From: Podarcis raffonei
Lineage: Eukaryota > Chordata > Lepidosauria > Squamata > Lacertidae
Length of the DNA stretch: 64,000 nt
NCBI RefSeq assembly: GCF_027172205.1
Contig: NC_070618.1
Coordinates: 6,206,001-6,270,000 of the forward strand
Direction of reading: 5' to 3'
The translations under genes were made by a program, and so were the position numbers. The notes below the pieces were generated by a model, which saw only the letters and a list, made by a program, of their open reading frames with translations, was not told the origin of the DNA and searched no databases. Positions within the stretch are counted from its first letter, which is position 1, and every line of letters starts with the position of its first letter. This document shows, piece after piece, positions 40,301 through 63,757 of this stretch.

Positions 40301-40985
40301 AGGGGACGACAGAGGACGAGATGGTTGGACAGTGTTCTCGAAGCTACCAGCACGAGTTTGACCAAACTGCGGGAGGCAGTGGAAGACAGGAGTGCCTGGC
40401 GTGCTCTGGTCCATGGGGTCACGAAGAGTCGGACACGACTAAACGACTAAACAACAACAACAAAGTGCTCCATGAACACATAGCTAGCTCAGTAGTCCTC
40501 ATACGATCGAGTTACACAGTACCTTTTATAACAGTGCAACCTGAGGAACAAGTGAGAGACAGCAAAATGGATATTCTTCAATCCCAAACACCAAAATTGT
40601 CACAAGCTTATAATGTGCAAGGGGTATAAGCATTGCTGTAAGCAATGGGGAGGTTTCCATAAACAAGACGTTCCAGCTGCTCTGCCGCCTGATAATAATA
40701 AAAAAATTCTGCAATGTCACGATTGTCTCCCACTTTTCATCCGGTTCCCACTAATCCCTATAATAATCACATGTGTTTCTCTCAGTGCTTGATGCCTTGT
40801 CAACTTTCTACGAGACCAAGAGCTGGGAGGAAGCCCTCAAAGCTGCAGTTTCTCCTGGAAAAGGATACGTTCTTCGAGACCCAGCACACGAAAGTGAGGA
40901 ATCGGCATGCAAAAGCAGGAGAGAAGTTGATGAGGAGGTGGCTGGGTTAGGACCTGTCTTCAGTGACCCTCACCTGCTCAACTGA
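27140..40985 (+). CDS. TRMT10B: TRMT10B tRNA methyltransferase (8 coding exons)
   Basis: TRMT10B is a Trm10/SPOUT-family S-adenosylmethionine-dependent enzyme that methylates purine 9 of tRNA (m1A9 of tRNA-Asp in human work). Joining 27140-27325, 29280-29388, 31404-31528, 33650-33802, 34393-34471, 37053-37120, 38077-38200 and 40786-40985 gives 1044 nt, 347 residues and a stop, with consistent phases. Recognisable blocks, against human from memory, are: CSRNVLRKQRHWEKI, the basic KKSKRKYERERRKAK, SGPRLCIDLSM, LAAQIRRLYGSNKKA, RMNDGFASYL, IVYLTPDSEN, VYILGGLVDESI, TARLPIQEYMV and LAINQ. These span the whole SPOUT domain, including the SAM-binding knot region. Intron 7 starts with GC. The C-terminus continues about 30 residues past the point where human TRMT10B ends. 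The introns hold two long inverted repeats. Confidence 0.93.
27493..27874. repeat. Long near-perfect inverted repeat in TRMT10B intron
   Basis: Arms 27493-27644 and 27723-27874 (152 nt each) are reverse complements with a single mismatch seen by eye (aaggacc / aagggcc). The 78-nt loop shows some further pairing at its base. The arms begin gctttaagaaagtctg. No terminal signature of a known transposon or target duplication was found. Confidence 0.85.
28093..28275 (+). repeat. MIR-like tRNA SINE, degraded
   Basis: 'gtagtgcattgtagtggttagagtgtagcactag...acagggttattgtgaggatgaaatgg' follows the CORE/MIR-type SINE layout. Confidence 0.5.
28395..28803 (+). repeat. L1 LINE 3' end
   Basis: AT-rich ORF2/3'UTR end of an L1 finishing 'aaatcaataaagacgataaaaaagaag'. 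It is partly homologous to the ends of other L1 copies here. Confidence 0.55.
28960..29040 (+). repeat. CR1-type SINE tail fragment
   Basis: 'cctgcattgcaaggggttggactcgatgactc...ccaactctatagtcctatgattc'. Confidence 0.6.
29280..29388 (+). CDS. TRMT10B: TRMT10B coding exon 2
   Basis: 109 nt, acceptor acattaag, donor G|GTACGA, phase 0 to 1. Encodes RNVLRKQRHWEKIILAKKSK and a basic coiled segment. Confidence 0.93.
29588..30066 (+). repeat. Bov-B (RTE) LINE 3' end
   Basis: The plus-strand frame reads PTKVHIVKAMVFPVAMYGSE, WCWRRLLRVPWTARRS and LQYFGHLMRREDSLEKTLM, the diagnostic end of Bov-B ORF2. It finishes 'gtcggacacgactaaacaacaac'. Confidence 0.92.
30070..30900. other. TRMT10B intron, no feature identified
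   Basis: No exon or recognisable repeat is visible between the Bov-B end and the L2 fragment. Confidence 0.4.
30905..31355 (+). repeat. L2-clade LINE 3' end with inserted L2 piece
   Basis: 'gagggccttctcggtagtggcgcccaccctgtggaac' through 'cagatgggcggggtataaataataaat' and (ATT)n at 31310-31354. An antisense piece of a related end (31060-31190) is inserted in the middle. Confidence 0.7.
31404..31528 (+). CDS. TRMT10B: TRMT10B coding exon 3
   Basis: 125 nt after gggtttcag. Encodes DAVPQLSKRDLKVIAKERLL and EAKESGPRLCIDLSMTAHM, start of the methyltransferase domain; donor AAG|GTAGTG. Confidence 0.93.
31619..31829. mobile_element. Tigger-like MITE
   Basis: CAGTGGTACCTCTGG...GGAGGTACCACTG, flanked by TA. 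Confidence 0.9.
31832..31998. repeat. Unclassified dispersed repeat, unit 2
   Basis: Homologous to 18604-18790. Encodes TWRCLDLPPRNAG and EDWTFEFFLILKYNTFKAQM on the plus strand and directly follows a Tigger-like MITE. Confidence 0.5.
32034..32376 (-). repeat. Probable LINE 3' end, antisense
   Basis: A T-rich left end and A-poor body lie between imperfect direct repeats 'gaggaagattt' (about 32020 and 32373). This fits a short antisense L1-type insertion. Confidence 0.4.
32572..32919 (+). repeat. Sauria-type tRNA SINE
   Basis: Bracketed by a 13-bp duplication ATGACGTCTAGTG (32559-32571 and 32920-32932). Confidence 0.93.
33277..33533. mobile_element. Tigger-like MITE
   Basis: CAGTGGTAACTAGGG...TGAGGTACCACTG with TA flanks. 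The left part has a triplicated 'cttcaggttacagatg' motif. Confidence 0.85.
33650..33802 (+). CDS. TRMT10B: TRMT10B coding exon 4
   Basis: 153 nt, phase 0 to 0, EISRLAAQIRRLYGSNKKA to RMNDGFASYL. Donor CTT|GTAAGT; a Tigger-like MITE begins 33 bases downstream. Confidence 0.94.
33835..34059. mobile_element. Tigger-like MITE beside TRMT10B coding exon 4
   Basis: CAGTGGTACCTCGGG...AGAGGTACCACTG. It starts 33 bases after the exon end at 33802. Confidence 0.85.
34393..34471 (+). CDS. TRMT10B: TRMT10B coding exon 5
   Basis: 79 nt, MDVTSESYLDLFPLERIV and YLTPDSEN; donor G|GTACGG, phase 1. Confidence 0.92.
34783..35240 (-). repeat. Bov-B (RTE) LINE 3' end, antisense
   Basis: 'gttgtttagtcgtttagtcgtgtccgactcttcgtgacc' to 'ttatggtccagctctcacttcc' is the reverse complement of the 29588-30066 type. 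Confidence 0.92.
35525..35786. mobile_element. hAT MITE (CAGGGGTCAGCAAAC ends)
   Basis: CAGGGGTCAGCAAAC...GTTTGCCCACCCATG, flanked by ATATTGAA and ATCTTGAA (one mismatch). It is the opposite orientation of 11656-11905. Confidence 0.75.
35796..35965 (+). repeat. L1 LINE 3' end
   Basis: 'ggtatagtttttgtaaaatatgcagggattcatgatatg...catggaaagagaaggagg...aataaaaattatatgtaaaa'. The same text is at 59865-60010. Confidence 0.75.
36095..36216 (+). repeat. tRNA-Lys-headed SINE with CR1-like tail
   Basis: 'gtcagtcagtagagcatgagac...ggtttgtgggttcaagccccc' followed by 'cctgcattgcagggggttagactagatggccc'. Confidence 0.65.
36323..36836 (-). repeat. L1 LINE 3' end, antisense
   Basis: A 5'-truncated antisense L1 with 'caaatttttttattcgttttcacaac' as reversed 3' end, bracketed by a 17-bp duplication AGTTGCAGAGAGTTTTA (36306-36322 and 36837-36853). 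Confidence 0.85.
37053..37120 (+). CDS. TRMT10B: TRMT10B coding exon 6 (GC donor)
   Basis: 68 nt, ALEEVDPQKVYILGGLV and DESIKK. It is followed by AAG|GCAAGT, the classic GC-AG donor consensus. Human reads DESIQK|KVTF at the matching junction. Confidence 0.92.
37434..37974 (-). repeat. L1 LINE 3' end, antisense, interrupted
   Basis: Bracketed by a 17-bp duplication CAGCTGTTGAGTCTTTG (37417-37433 and 37975-37991). A Tigger-like MITE (37658-37899) is nested inside. Confidence 0.85.
37658..37899. mobile_element. Tigger-like MITE nested in L1
   Basis: CAGTGGTACCTCGTTTTTTG...GAGCTACCACTG with TA flanks. The core 'ggttttcaaatgccgaaaacccggaag' defines a second Tigger-like subfamily also seen at 52934 and 57639. 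Confidence 0.85.
38077..38200 (+). CDS. TRMT10B: TRMT10B coding exon 7
   Basis: 124 nt, RLTFQRAQEEHLQTARLPI and QEYMVKNVNAKNYHS to LAINQ; donor G|GTGAGG. Confidence 0.94.
38320..39235. other. TRMT10B last intron, left part
   Basis: No exon is seen. An L2-like tail follows at 39236-39330 ('ctggggaaactcagccagattggtggggtataaat'). Confidence 0.4.
39673..39932. mobile_element. MITE with CCGTATTTTT ends, short form
   Basis: CCGTATTTTTTGCTC...CGAAAAATATGGG between TA flanks, near-identical to 16546-16804. Confidence 0.8.
40012..40645. repeat. 179-nt inverted duplication around a Bov-B fragment
   Basis: Arms 40012-40190 and 40467-40645 are reverse complements with four mismatches by eye. The 276-nt spacer holds a 5'-truncated Bov-B end (40250-40460) and a small inverted repeat 'agctaattctct / agagaattagct' (about 40203-40249) at its 5' junction. 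Confidence 0.85.
40250..40460 (+). repeat. Bov-B (RTE) LINE 3' fragment
   Basis: 'gactccctggaaaagaccctgatgttggg' to 'ggacacgactaaacgactaaacaacaac'. Confidence 0.9.
40786..40985 (+). CDS. TRMT10B: TRMT10B last coding exon
   Basis: Acceptor tttctctcag. VLDALSTFYETKSWEEALK and SPGKGYVLRD match the human end, after which about 30 extra residues (HESEESACKSRREVDEEV to DPHLLN) run to TGA. Confidence 0.92.
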
Positions 40986-41187
40986 TCCCCACTTCTCTGG
41001 AGGCAATCAGTCGTGGGGCTAAACAGTTGCTTGTTCTTGTTGAATCTGTGTTAGGAGATGGGGTTAAAATACCCTTGACCTCCTTTAATATTGTTGTTAG
41101 CGACCAATGGCGAGAACATTTTTTCCTTGGGTAAACAGGGCATTTGTTCTGAGAGCTGCTGCTTTTTTTGTTAGCGCTAAAATGTTT

Positions 41188-41206
41188 AATAAATTTATTT
41201 AATAAA
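41188..41206 (+). terminator. TRMT10B: TRMT10B polyadenylation signals
   Basis: Two AATAAA hexamers (41188-41193 and 41201-41206) lie about 200 bases after the stop. The second overlaps the left target duplication of the cytochrome c retrocopy. Confidence 0.6.
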
Positions 41207-41354
41207 CAAGCAAGTGTCCCAAAGCTTGGTTGCGTGGACACCGGTTACATAGCGCTGCGTACGGGGTGGCCTTGGGCTCAGTTTGCGGAACTCTTGACGG
41301 GAGAACGTGTGGCGGCAGCTTTGCATCCCTTCCTCTACTTTGCGTGCAGTGACC

Positions 41355-41675
41355 ATGGGAGACGTTGAGAAGGGCAAGAAGATCTTTGTTCAGAAGTGTC
41401 CGCAGTGCCACACAGTTGAGAAGGGAGGCAAGCACAAGACTGGCCCTAACCTTCATGGTCTTTTTGGCCGAAAGACTGGTCAGGCCGAAGGTTTCTCTTA
41501 CACAGAGGCCAACAAAAGCAAAGGTATAACCCGGGGAGAAGATACACTGATGGTTTACTTGGAAAACCCCAAGAAGTATATTTCAGGAACCAAGATGATA
41601 TTTGCTGGCAAGAAGAAGAAGAAGGGGGAGAGGGCAGATTTAATAGCATACCTTAAGGAGGCCACTTCTAACTAA
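41355..41675 (+). pseudogene. CYCS: Cytochrome c (CYCS) processed retrocopy, open frame
   Basis: An uninterrupted 106-codon frame starts [20 protein letters not shown] and ends [12 protein letters not shown]. The functional CYCS gene has an intron within its coding region; this copy has none. Heme-binding CPQCH, His of GPNLHG and Met of GTKMIF are kept. The invariant Trp59 is Arg (codon 41532-41534), Pro71 is Ser, and one extra Lys lengthens the GKKKKK stretch, so loss of function is likely despite the open frame. An 18-bp duplication AAACAAGCAAGTGTCCCA (41204-41221 and 42430-42447) and a trailing A/C-rich end prove LINE-mediated insertion. A CCGTATTTTT-end MITE later landed in its 3'UTR. Confidence 0.93.
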
Positions 41676-41696
41676 TGGCTTCTGCTCCCTTATTTT

Positions 41697-42146
41697 CCGT
41701 ATTTTTTGCCCTATAGGACGCACTTTTTCCCCTCCAAAAATGAAGGGGAAATCTGTGTGCGTCCTATGGGGCGAATGCAGGCTTTCGCTGAAGCTTGGAG
41801 AGCAAGAGAGGTCGGTGCGCACCGACCCCCCCCTCTCTCCAGGCTTCAGGAAGCTATCTGTAAGCCTGGGGAGCCCGCGGGAGTTCCCGCAGGGCTCCCT
41901 AGGCTGCGGATAGCAGCCTGCTGCATGGAGCACGGGGCGCGCTGAAGCAGAGTGCCCCGCGCTTTGGGCAGACATCGGGCAGCCCCACAAGCTCGGGGGA
42001 CAGCGGGGAGGCGCAGTGCCGCCATCCCGCTGTTCCCCGACTTGGTTTGGATTCCCCGACCTGGTTTTGGGGGGGAAATAAAGGAATTCCCCCCCTTTAT
42101 TTCCCCCCCAAAAAACTAGGTGCGTCCTATGGGACGAAAAATACGG
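41697..42146. mobile_element. MITE with CCGTATTTTTTGCCC ends (450-bp form)
   Basis: CCGTATTTTTTGCCCTATAGGACGCAC...CCTATGGGACGAAAAATACGG. A relative is at 61198-61550. It is younger than the CYCS insertion it interrupts. Confidence 0.8.
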
Positions 42147-42559
42147 TATTTCAGCAACACAAATGGAAAGGACTCTCTGATGAGATTGGTTTTTAAACTT
42201 TCTATTTTTACATGCATTATATTGTAACAACTTCAAAAAGCCTTCATGTTAGCCAGAGAACTTTTGATCATGGATGGTTCTTAACACATGTACTTGTTCT
42301 TGTATTATAATTTATAGAATTGTGCAGTCAGGCTTGAATGAGTGCAGGCAGGGTGACTAGTGTTTCCTGATCATGTAATTAAAAAACAAACAACCCCTGT
42401 CAACCCCCCCCAAAAAAAAACAAAACAAAAAACAAGCAAGTGTCCCACCATTGGCTAATGGGTGGATGACTCTTCCAACCCCTTAGCGGCAAGGAAGCTG
42501 ATTATATGACATTCTAGTTCTGTGTGTCAAGAGAGCGATGCCTTATCCCAAGTGGCAGT

Positions 42560-42772
42560 TCTTCAGGACTGCAGATCGGGCATTCCCAGCCCCACTTTGA
42601 GATGCTTGGGATTGAGACTTTCCGTGTGCCAACGCAGCCCTGTTTAGGGAAGCTTTTAATGTTTGATGTATTACAGTATTTTAATATTTTTCTGGAAGCC
42701 CAGCCAGATGGGCGGGGTATAAATAATTTATTATTGTTGTTGTTGTTGTTGTTGTTGTTGTTTGTTGTCACA
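42560..42772 (+). repeat. L2-clade-like LINE 3' end with (GTT)n
   Basis: 'gcagccctgtttagggaagcttttaatgtttg...cagccagatgggcggggtataaataat' followed by (GTT)n at 42734-42772. Confidence 0.7.
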
Positions 42773-43185
42773 GAGTGAGTCAATTACGCAGTTCAAAGTT
42801 GGAGTTACGCAACTCTTTATTAGCAAAAACACAATGGCTGAGTGCCAGGCCTAATGAACGCAGCAATTCAATCCTGGTAGGTCTTCCTCCATGAATTCAG
42901 GTGCAGAGACTAAAGGTCCTCACTTCCTCACAGCCACCAATGTCTTGTCCTCTCCAGGGCTTTCCCCAAGCTATTGGAGACTGCGCCTGCATGCCTGTCT
43001 TTGCTCCTCCTGTTTTATGCCTCTTCTGGTTCTGGGATTTGGGGAACTAGTTGCAACAGGAGGGGGAGACATCTCTTTGTCTCTTCACCAGAGTAATCTC
43101 ATGTCTCCTGGCTCCCATCCTCTCCTGCCTCCGATTCCGGACTTCTGTTACAGACTCTCCCAGCTCACTAAGCCCTGTTACTTCC

Positions 43186-43435
43186 TCAGCTTCAGGATCT
43201 GTCCTTCCAGTGAGCACTCAGGGCTGATTTCCTTCAGAATGGATAGGTTTGAACTTCTTGCAGTCCATGGGACTCTCATGAGTCTCCTCCAGCACCATAA
43301 TTCAACAGCATCCATTCTTCGGCGATCAGCCTTCTTTATGGTCCAGCTCTCACTGCCATACATCACTACTGGGAAAACCATAGCTTTAACTATACGGACC
43401 TTTGTCGGCAAGGTGGTGTCTCTGCTTTTTAAGAT
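43186..43435 (-). repeat. Bov-B (RTE) LINE fragment, antisense
   Basis: 'cttcaggatctgtccttccagtgagc' to 'ggacctttgtcggcaaggtggtgtctctgc', the minus-strand frame PTKVRIVKAMVFPVVMYGSE. Confidence 0.9.
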
Positions 43436-43644
43436 TCATTTATTACATTTGTCGTAATCAAATTTTCTTTGTCAGGCATCCAAATGTCCTGGGCCATCTC
43501 ATCCAGGTTATGCCTAGCAGGGTGAGAGAATGGGATCATCCAACTCCCATAGGCCTCCAGTGAGAATGGGGCTGACACCTGGTGTGGGCTTACCTGAAAT
43601 TTGAAGACCACTGAAGTTTCTCCTTGTCTTCTTCCCAATTGAAG

Positions 43645-43785
43645 TGCAGAGTGTTTGAGGACTGGGACATTCGCAGGGAAACCAAAATGCTTGTTTACAA
43701 TGCTATTCTACTAGCAACCTTACTGTATGCTTGCGAAACGTGGACCACTTATAAATGCCATCTCCAGCTCCTCGACCCAGTCAAT
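43645..43785 (+). repeat. LINE reverse-transcriptase C-terminal fragment
   Basis: RVFEDWDIRRETKMLVYNAI and LLATLLYACETWT follow the common LINE RT end (D-I-R-x-x-T-K-x-x-V-Y-x-A). The clade is unsure. Confidence 0.55.
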
Positions 43786-43849
43786 TTATTATCAGTTTAC
43801 GATGGGGTGGAAGGTTCACAGCCTATGAAGGACCTGCTCACAAATTGAT

Positions 43850-44185
43850 TGACAGTTGCACAAATTATTATAGCTAGGAAGTGGAAGGGGCAAGCAGAAT
43901 ATAAAATGGAAGAATGGTATAAAGAGGTGCGGGATATAACTATGAATGACAAATTAACATGCGCCATTAAGGTAAGATGGGGAATATGCAGGAGAAGTTA
44001 TTTTGAGGAGATATGGAGGGTGTTTGTAGAATTTGTACTGTTAAAATGGAAAGGGGTCAAACCATCGCAGGAGGTGTTGAAATTTTGAGAGATTGGATAG
44101 TTACAGTGGAATAGTTTCGGTGATGGGGTGCACATTTTTATTTATGATTTATTATTTTGTGAAAAAAGAAGAAAATAAAAGAAAG
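43850..44185 (+). repeat. L1 LINE 3' end
   Basis: 'gaggtgcgggatataactatgaatgacaaattaacatgc...tggatagttacagtggaatag...gaaaataaaag'. A shorter relative is at 52812-52932. Confidence 0.7.
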
Positions 44186-44270
44186 TCATCCTGCTCAGAC
44201 AGCACCATGAGTCAGGTGTTCAAATAACATTTTAATATCGAGTAAAGAGCTCTTTCCCTTAAAACCAGTG

Positions 44271-44398
44271 CCATCAGCTCAGCTGGTTAGGGTGTCATGC
44301 TGATAACGCCAAGGTTGCAGGTTCCAAAAGGGACAGCTGCGTATTTCTGCATTGCAGGGTTAGATGTTCCCCCGGGTCCCTTCCAGTTCTGATTCCTT
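44271..44398 (+). repeat. tRNA-Ile-headed SINE with CR1-like tail
   Basis: 'cagctcagctggttagggtgtcatgctgataacgccaagg' then 'gtatttctgcattgcagggttag...gtcccttccagttctgattcc'. Confidence 0.65.
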
Positions 44399-44399
44399 G

Positions 44400-45190
44400 A
44401 GTACCACTTTGTTTTTTTTTTACTATATTAATTTTGTGCCTGGGGCTCACTTGCATCCTTCCTTGCCTGTCTATCATGAGTTTGGACTCCTCAAATCTAC
44501 TGCTTCTGCCTCCTTGCAAGATGTTTAATGAGGTTTCCACCAGAGACCTGGTTGGTTTCTAGTGAACAGTGGTTGTTTAAAAGTTAGGGGTAGCCAACGT
44601 GCTGCCCTTCAGATATTCTGTAACACAACGCCCATCATTCCTGACCATCGGCCATGCCGGGATGTCTTATTCCAAAGCACCCAGAGGCAATCTCACTCAC
44701 GGATTATCCTGCTTGGGGGGAACCCCAGTACCCTCCTATCACCCGCAATCCATCACGTGGGTACCAAATTCAAGCTCTTGTGGCTATCGCCAAAGTACCC
44801 TACAATTTTGAGACCCTAAATGTAGTTTTTGGATTGGGTGTGTGTGTGTGTTTATTTGCTTTTAAAATAAACTGTTTCTGGTGAGGGCTGACCGATTGGA
44901 ACTCAGATGAAGAAAGCTCTATGACAAAACTAACTGGTTTATTGTGGCAGGAACTTTGAGAAGACAACAGCTCAATCCAAACGAGATGCATGAAGTAGAC
45001 AAGAGTACATACACAGGAGGCCTGACAGATGAAAAGGCAGCAGGGGGGGGCGTCCCTCTATAAGTGCAGCTAAGAGTTTGTGGAAAGGTAACAAGCAGTG
45101 GACAGATTTTGCTTCTCAGGTAAACTACCTGTATGTCACTTTTAGAATACTGGCTGCTAATGGAATCCATTTTCCAAGGAAGTTCCAAGG
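44400..45190. other. Intergenic, no gene seen
   Basis: Only a degraded foldback-MITE fragment (about 44590-44660) and a short (GT)n tract at about 44840 are recognisable. Confidence 0.4.
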
Positions 45191-45192
45191 AC

Positions 45193-45436
45193 ACTCGGGT
45201 TGCAAACATGATCTATGTGGGATGCACGTTCACAACCCGCTGCGTTCGCAACCCGTGTCTGTGCATGCACAGGTTGTGATTCGGTGCTTCTGCGCATGCG
45301 CAAAGCGTGATTTAGTGCTTCTGCACATGCATGACTGCCGAAATCCAGAAGTAACCCGTTCCGGTACTTCTGGGTTTTGGCAGTCCGCAACCCAAAAAAA
45401 TGCAACCTGAAGCGGCTGTAACCAGAGGTATGACTG
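45193..45436. mobile_element. TA-flanked MITE, 'gcgcatgcgc' subfamily
   Basis: Homologous to 15159-15419 ('gtgcttctgcgcatgcgcaaagcgtgatttag'). Confidence 0.6.
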
Positions 45437-45735
45437 TACTGAAATCCAGTGAGGAGGCACGTCCAGCATGACAGCTCCTCCCGGTGGCACTGAAGCAAGT
45501 GGCTATAAGCAAAGGAAAGCATCTCACAACGTGCACTGTCAACTTTCTGGATCACTTCCCGTCAGCCATGTCCACTGACAGGCCACTGCTGGGGAGTCAG
45601 GGGTGGCTAACCTGGACTACAACTCCCATCATCCCTACCCACTGACCATGCTGGCTGGGGTTGATGGGCGTGTGTGATGTCATGTGTGTCTCGTGAGGCT
45701 GGTGCAGCCTTCTGCTAGGACATGTTGGTCTAGCG

Positions 45736-46107
45736 CAGGGATGTCCAACAGGTTGGTCGCAATCTACTGGTAGATCCCTGGGAGGTTTTGGTAGATCGCG
45801 GTCGATCGCTGGGTCCCTTTCCTTAGCATTGGTAAAAGAGAATCCGCCCCCGCCCCACCCTCCATTATTGCACGATCTGCAGAACGGAAGACGGAGTTTA
45901 CTCAGTGAGGCTGTTTGTTTCCCCAGCGATCTGTTGATGAGTGGGTGATCCCCTTTCTCCCTTGAGCTTAGGCGTGAATCCTCAAAAATCAGGGCTTTCC
46001 TTCTGCCTAAAAAAAAGCTCAACAACTTTGACCCGAACCCCCCAAAAGGGGGTAGAGTTTTTAATTCTTTGAGTAGATCACAGTCTCTTGTGAGTTGGCC
46101 ACCCCTG
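45736..46107. mobile_element. hAT MITE with exact 8-bp duplication
   Basis: CAGGGATGTCCAAC...GTTGGCCACCCCTG, flanked by GTCTAGCG at 45728-45735 and 46108-46115. 372 bp, no transposase. Confidence 0.9.
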
Positions 46108-46119
46108 GTCTAGCGGAAG

Positions 46120-47055
46120 GCTGCACTGACCTTCGCAGTATCGGGAGCTCCTGCGCAGTTCAGTACGACCTCACGCCTGCACAGTGGTCCCCACGGCATT
46201 TCCAAACACTGCGCACACTGCTGCAGCCTCCTGTTGGGCCATGCAGCACCGGGAGGTGCCCCGGGTACCAGTGCGCTTGGTGTGAGGTCGCACCAAACTG
46301 CACAGCATCTCCCAACACCGCCACACCTGTGGGAAGGCCCAATGGGGCCTGCAACAGGCTGTGGAATATTGAACTTTGGGGGGGGGCAGCTGCCCAAGAT
46401 GGCACCCCTGGGCGTTAGAGTCCAATAGGTACAATGAGGCGCTCTGTCCCCGACACTGGAGCCACTTGGATTAGATAATTATCTGCTCTGCGTGTTGTTT
46501 TGTTTGTAAACCCATCCCAGTCTGCATTGCTTAAGCATGAGGAGCCCTGATTTTCACCCAAGCGCACTGAATCGTCTGATGCGCTTCCCTCAACCTTGGC
46601 TGATATCTGTGCAGGTTGGCACACCCAAACTATAACTTTAGAATGTTCTCAGTACTTCAGTCCGGGTGACAGACAGCACTCTCTCTCAGCTATTATGGGT
46701 TAGCGGCAAATTGACACTGGAGACTGCATGCATATAACTGCAGTTGTTTACAACCTGAGTCACGCGAATCTCTTGTGTTCTTTACCTGTGGCACACTGGG
46801 GGGGAGGGGAAGCAAGTTGGACATGCACCAAAATACTATTCTGCATGAAGGCTGAGCAATCCTGCCAAGTTAACTCATTTAAGCCATGAGCACTGATATC
46901 TGTTACGAGAGGGGGACTGTTCAATTGCTTGCTTCAGTCCAGCTGTTACATATCAGCTTGTAATTTTACTGGGAGGAGGGCTTTTAAGGGCAGACACTTG
47001 GCTAGGTCGTTCCCCGTTGAAAGTCGGACAGCCACCTGTGCAAAATCCTCCCATC
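46120..47055. other. FRMPD1 3' flank; GC-rich foldback stretch
   Basis: Around 46150-46330 'cagttcagtacgacctcac' pairs with 'gtgtgaggtcgcaccaaactg', giving an imperfect foldback of unknown family. The rest, to the FRMPD1 stop, is probably FRMPD1 3'UTR and flank. Confidence 0.4.
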
Positions 47056-63368
<16,313 letters not shown>

Positions 63369-63506
63369 TCAGTATCCAGCTTCCTGAAAATGTCCACTTT
63401 CATTTTTGTAATAAGCAAGTTCTTACAGTTTGCAAAGATGGTTGCTTGAAAAAGTGTGGGCAATTCTTAATTTGTGTGTGTGCTCTAGTGGAATAACATT
63501 GAGAGA

Positions 63507-63757
63507 GCCAGTGTGGTGTAGTGGTTAGGAGCAATGGATTTATAATCTGGTGAACCGGGTTTGCTTCCCCGCTCCTCCACATGCAGCTGCTGGGTGACCT
63601 TGGGCTAGTCACACTTCTCTGAAGTCTCTCAGCCCCACTCACCTCACAGAGGTTTGTTGTGGGGGAGGAAGGGAAAGGAGATTGTTAGCCACTTGGAGAC
63701 TCCTTCAGGTAATGATAAAGCGGGATATCAAATCCAAACTCTTCTTCTTCTTCTCTT
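63507..63757 (+). repeat. tRNA-derived SINE with (CTT)n tail
   Basis: 'gagccagtgtggtgtagtggttaggagc' head and 'tatcaaatccaaactcttcttcttcttc' end. Same family as 8770-9020. Confidence 0.75.

Larger units (their letters stand above)
41222..42429 (+). mobile_element. Full extent of the CYCS retro-insertion
   Basis: Includes about 133 nt of 5'UTR, the frame, the 3'UTR split by a MITE at 41697-42146, and an A-rich 3' end ('cccccccaaaaaaaaacaaaacaaa'). Confidence 0.85.

Noticed and set aside
41640-42236. 198-codon minus-strand frame
   Set aside because: It lies in a MITE inside the cytochrome c retrocopy and resembles no protein.
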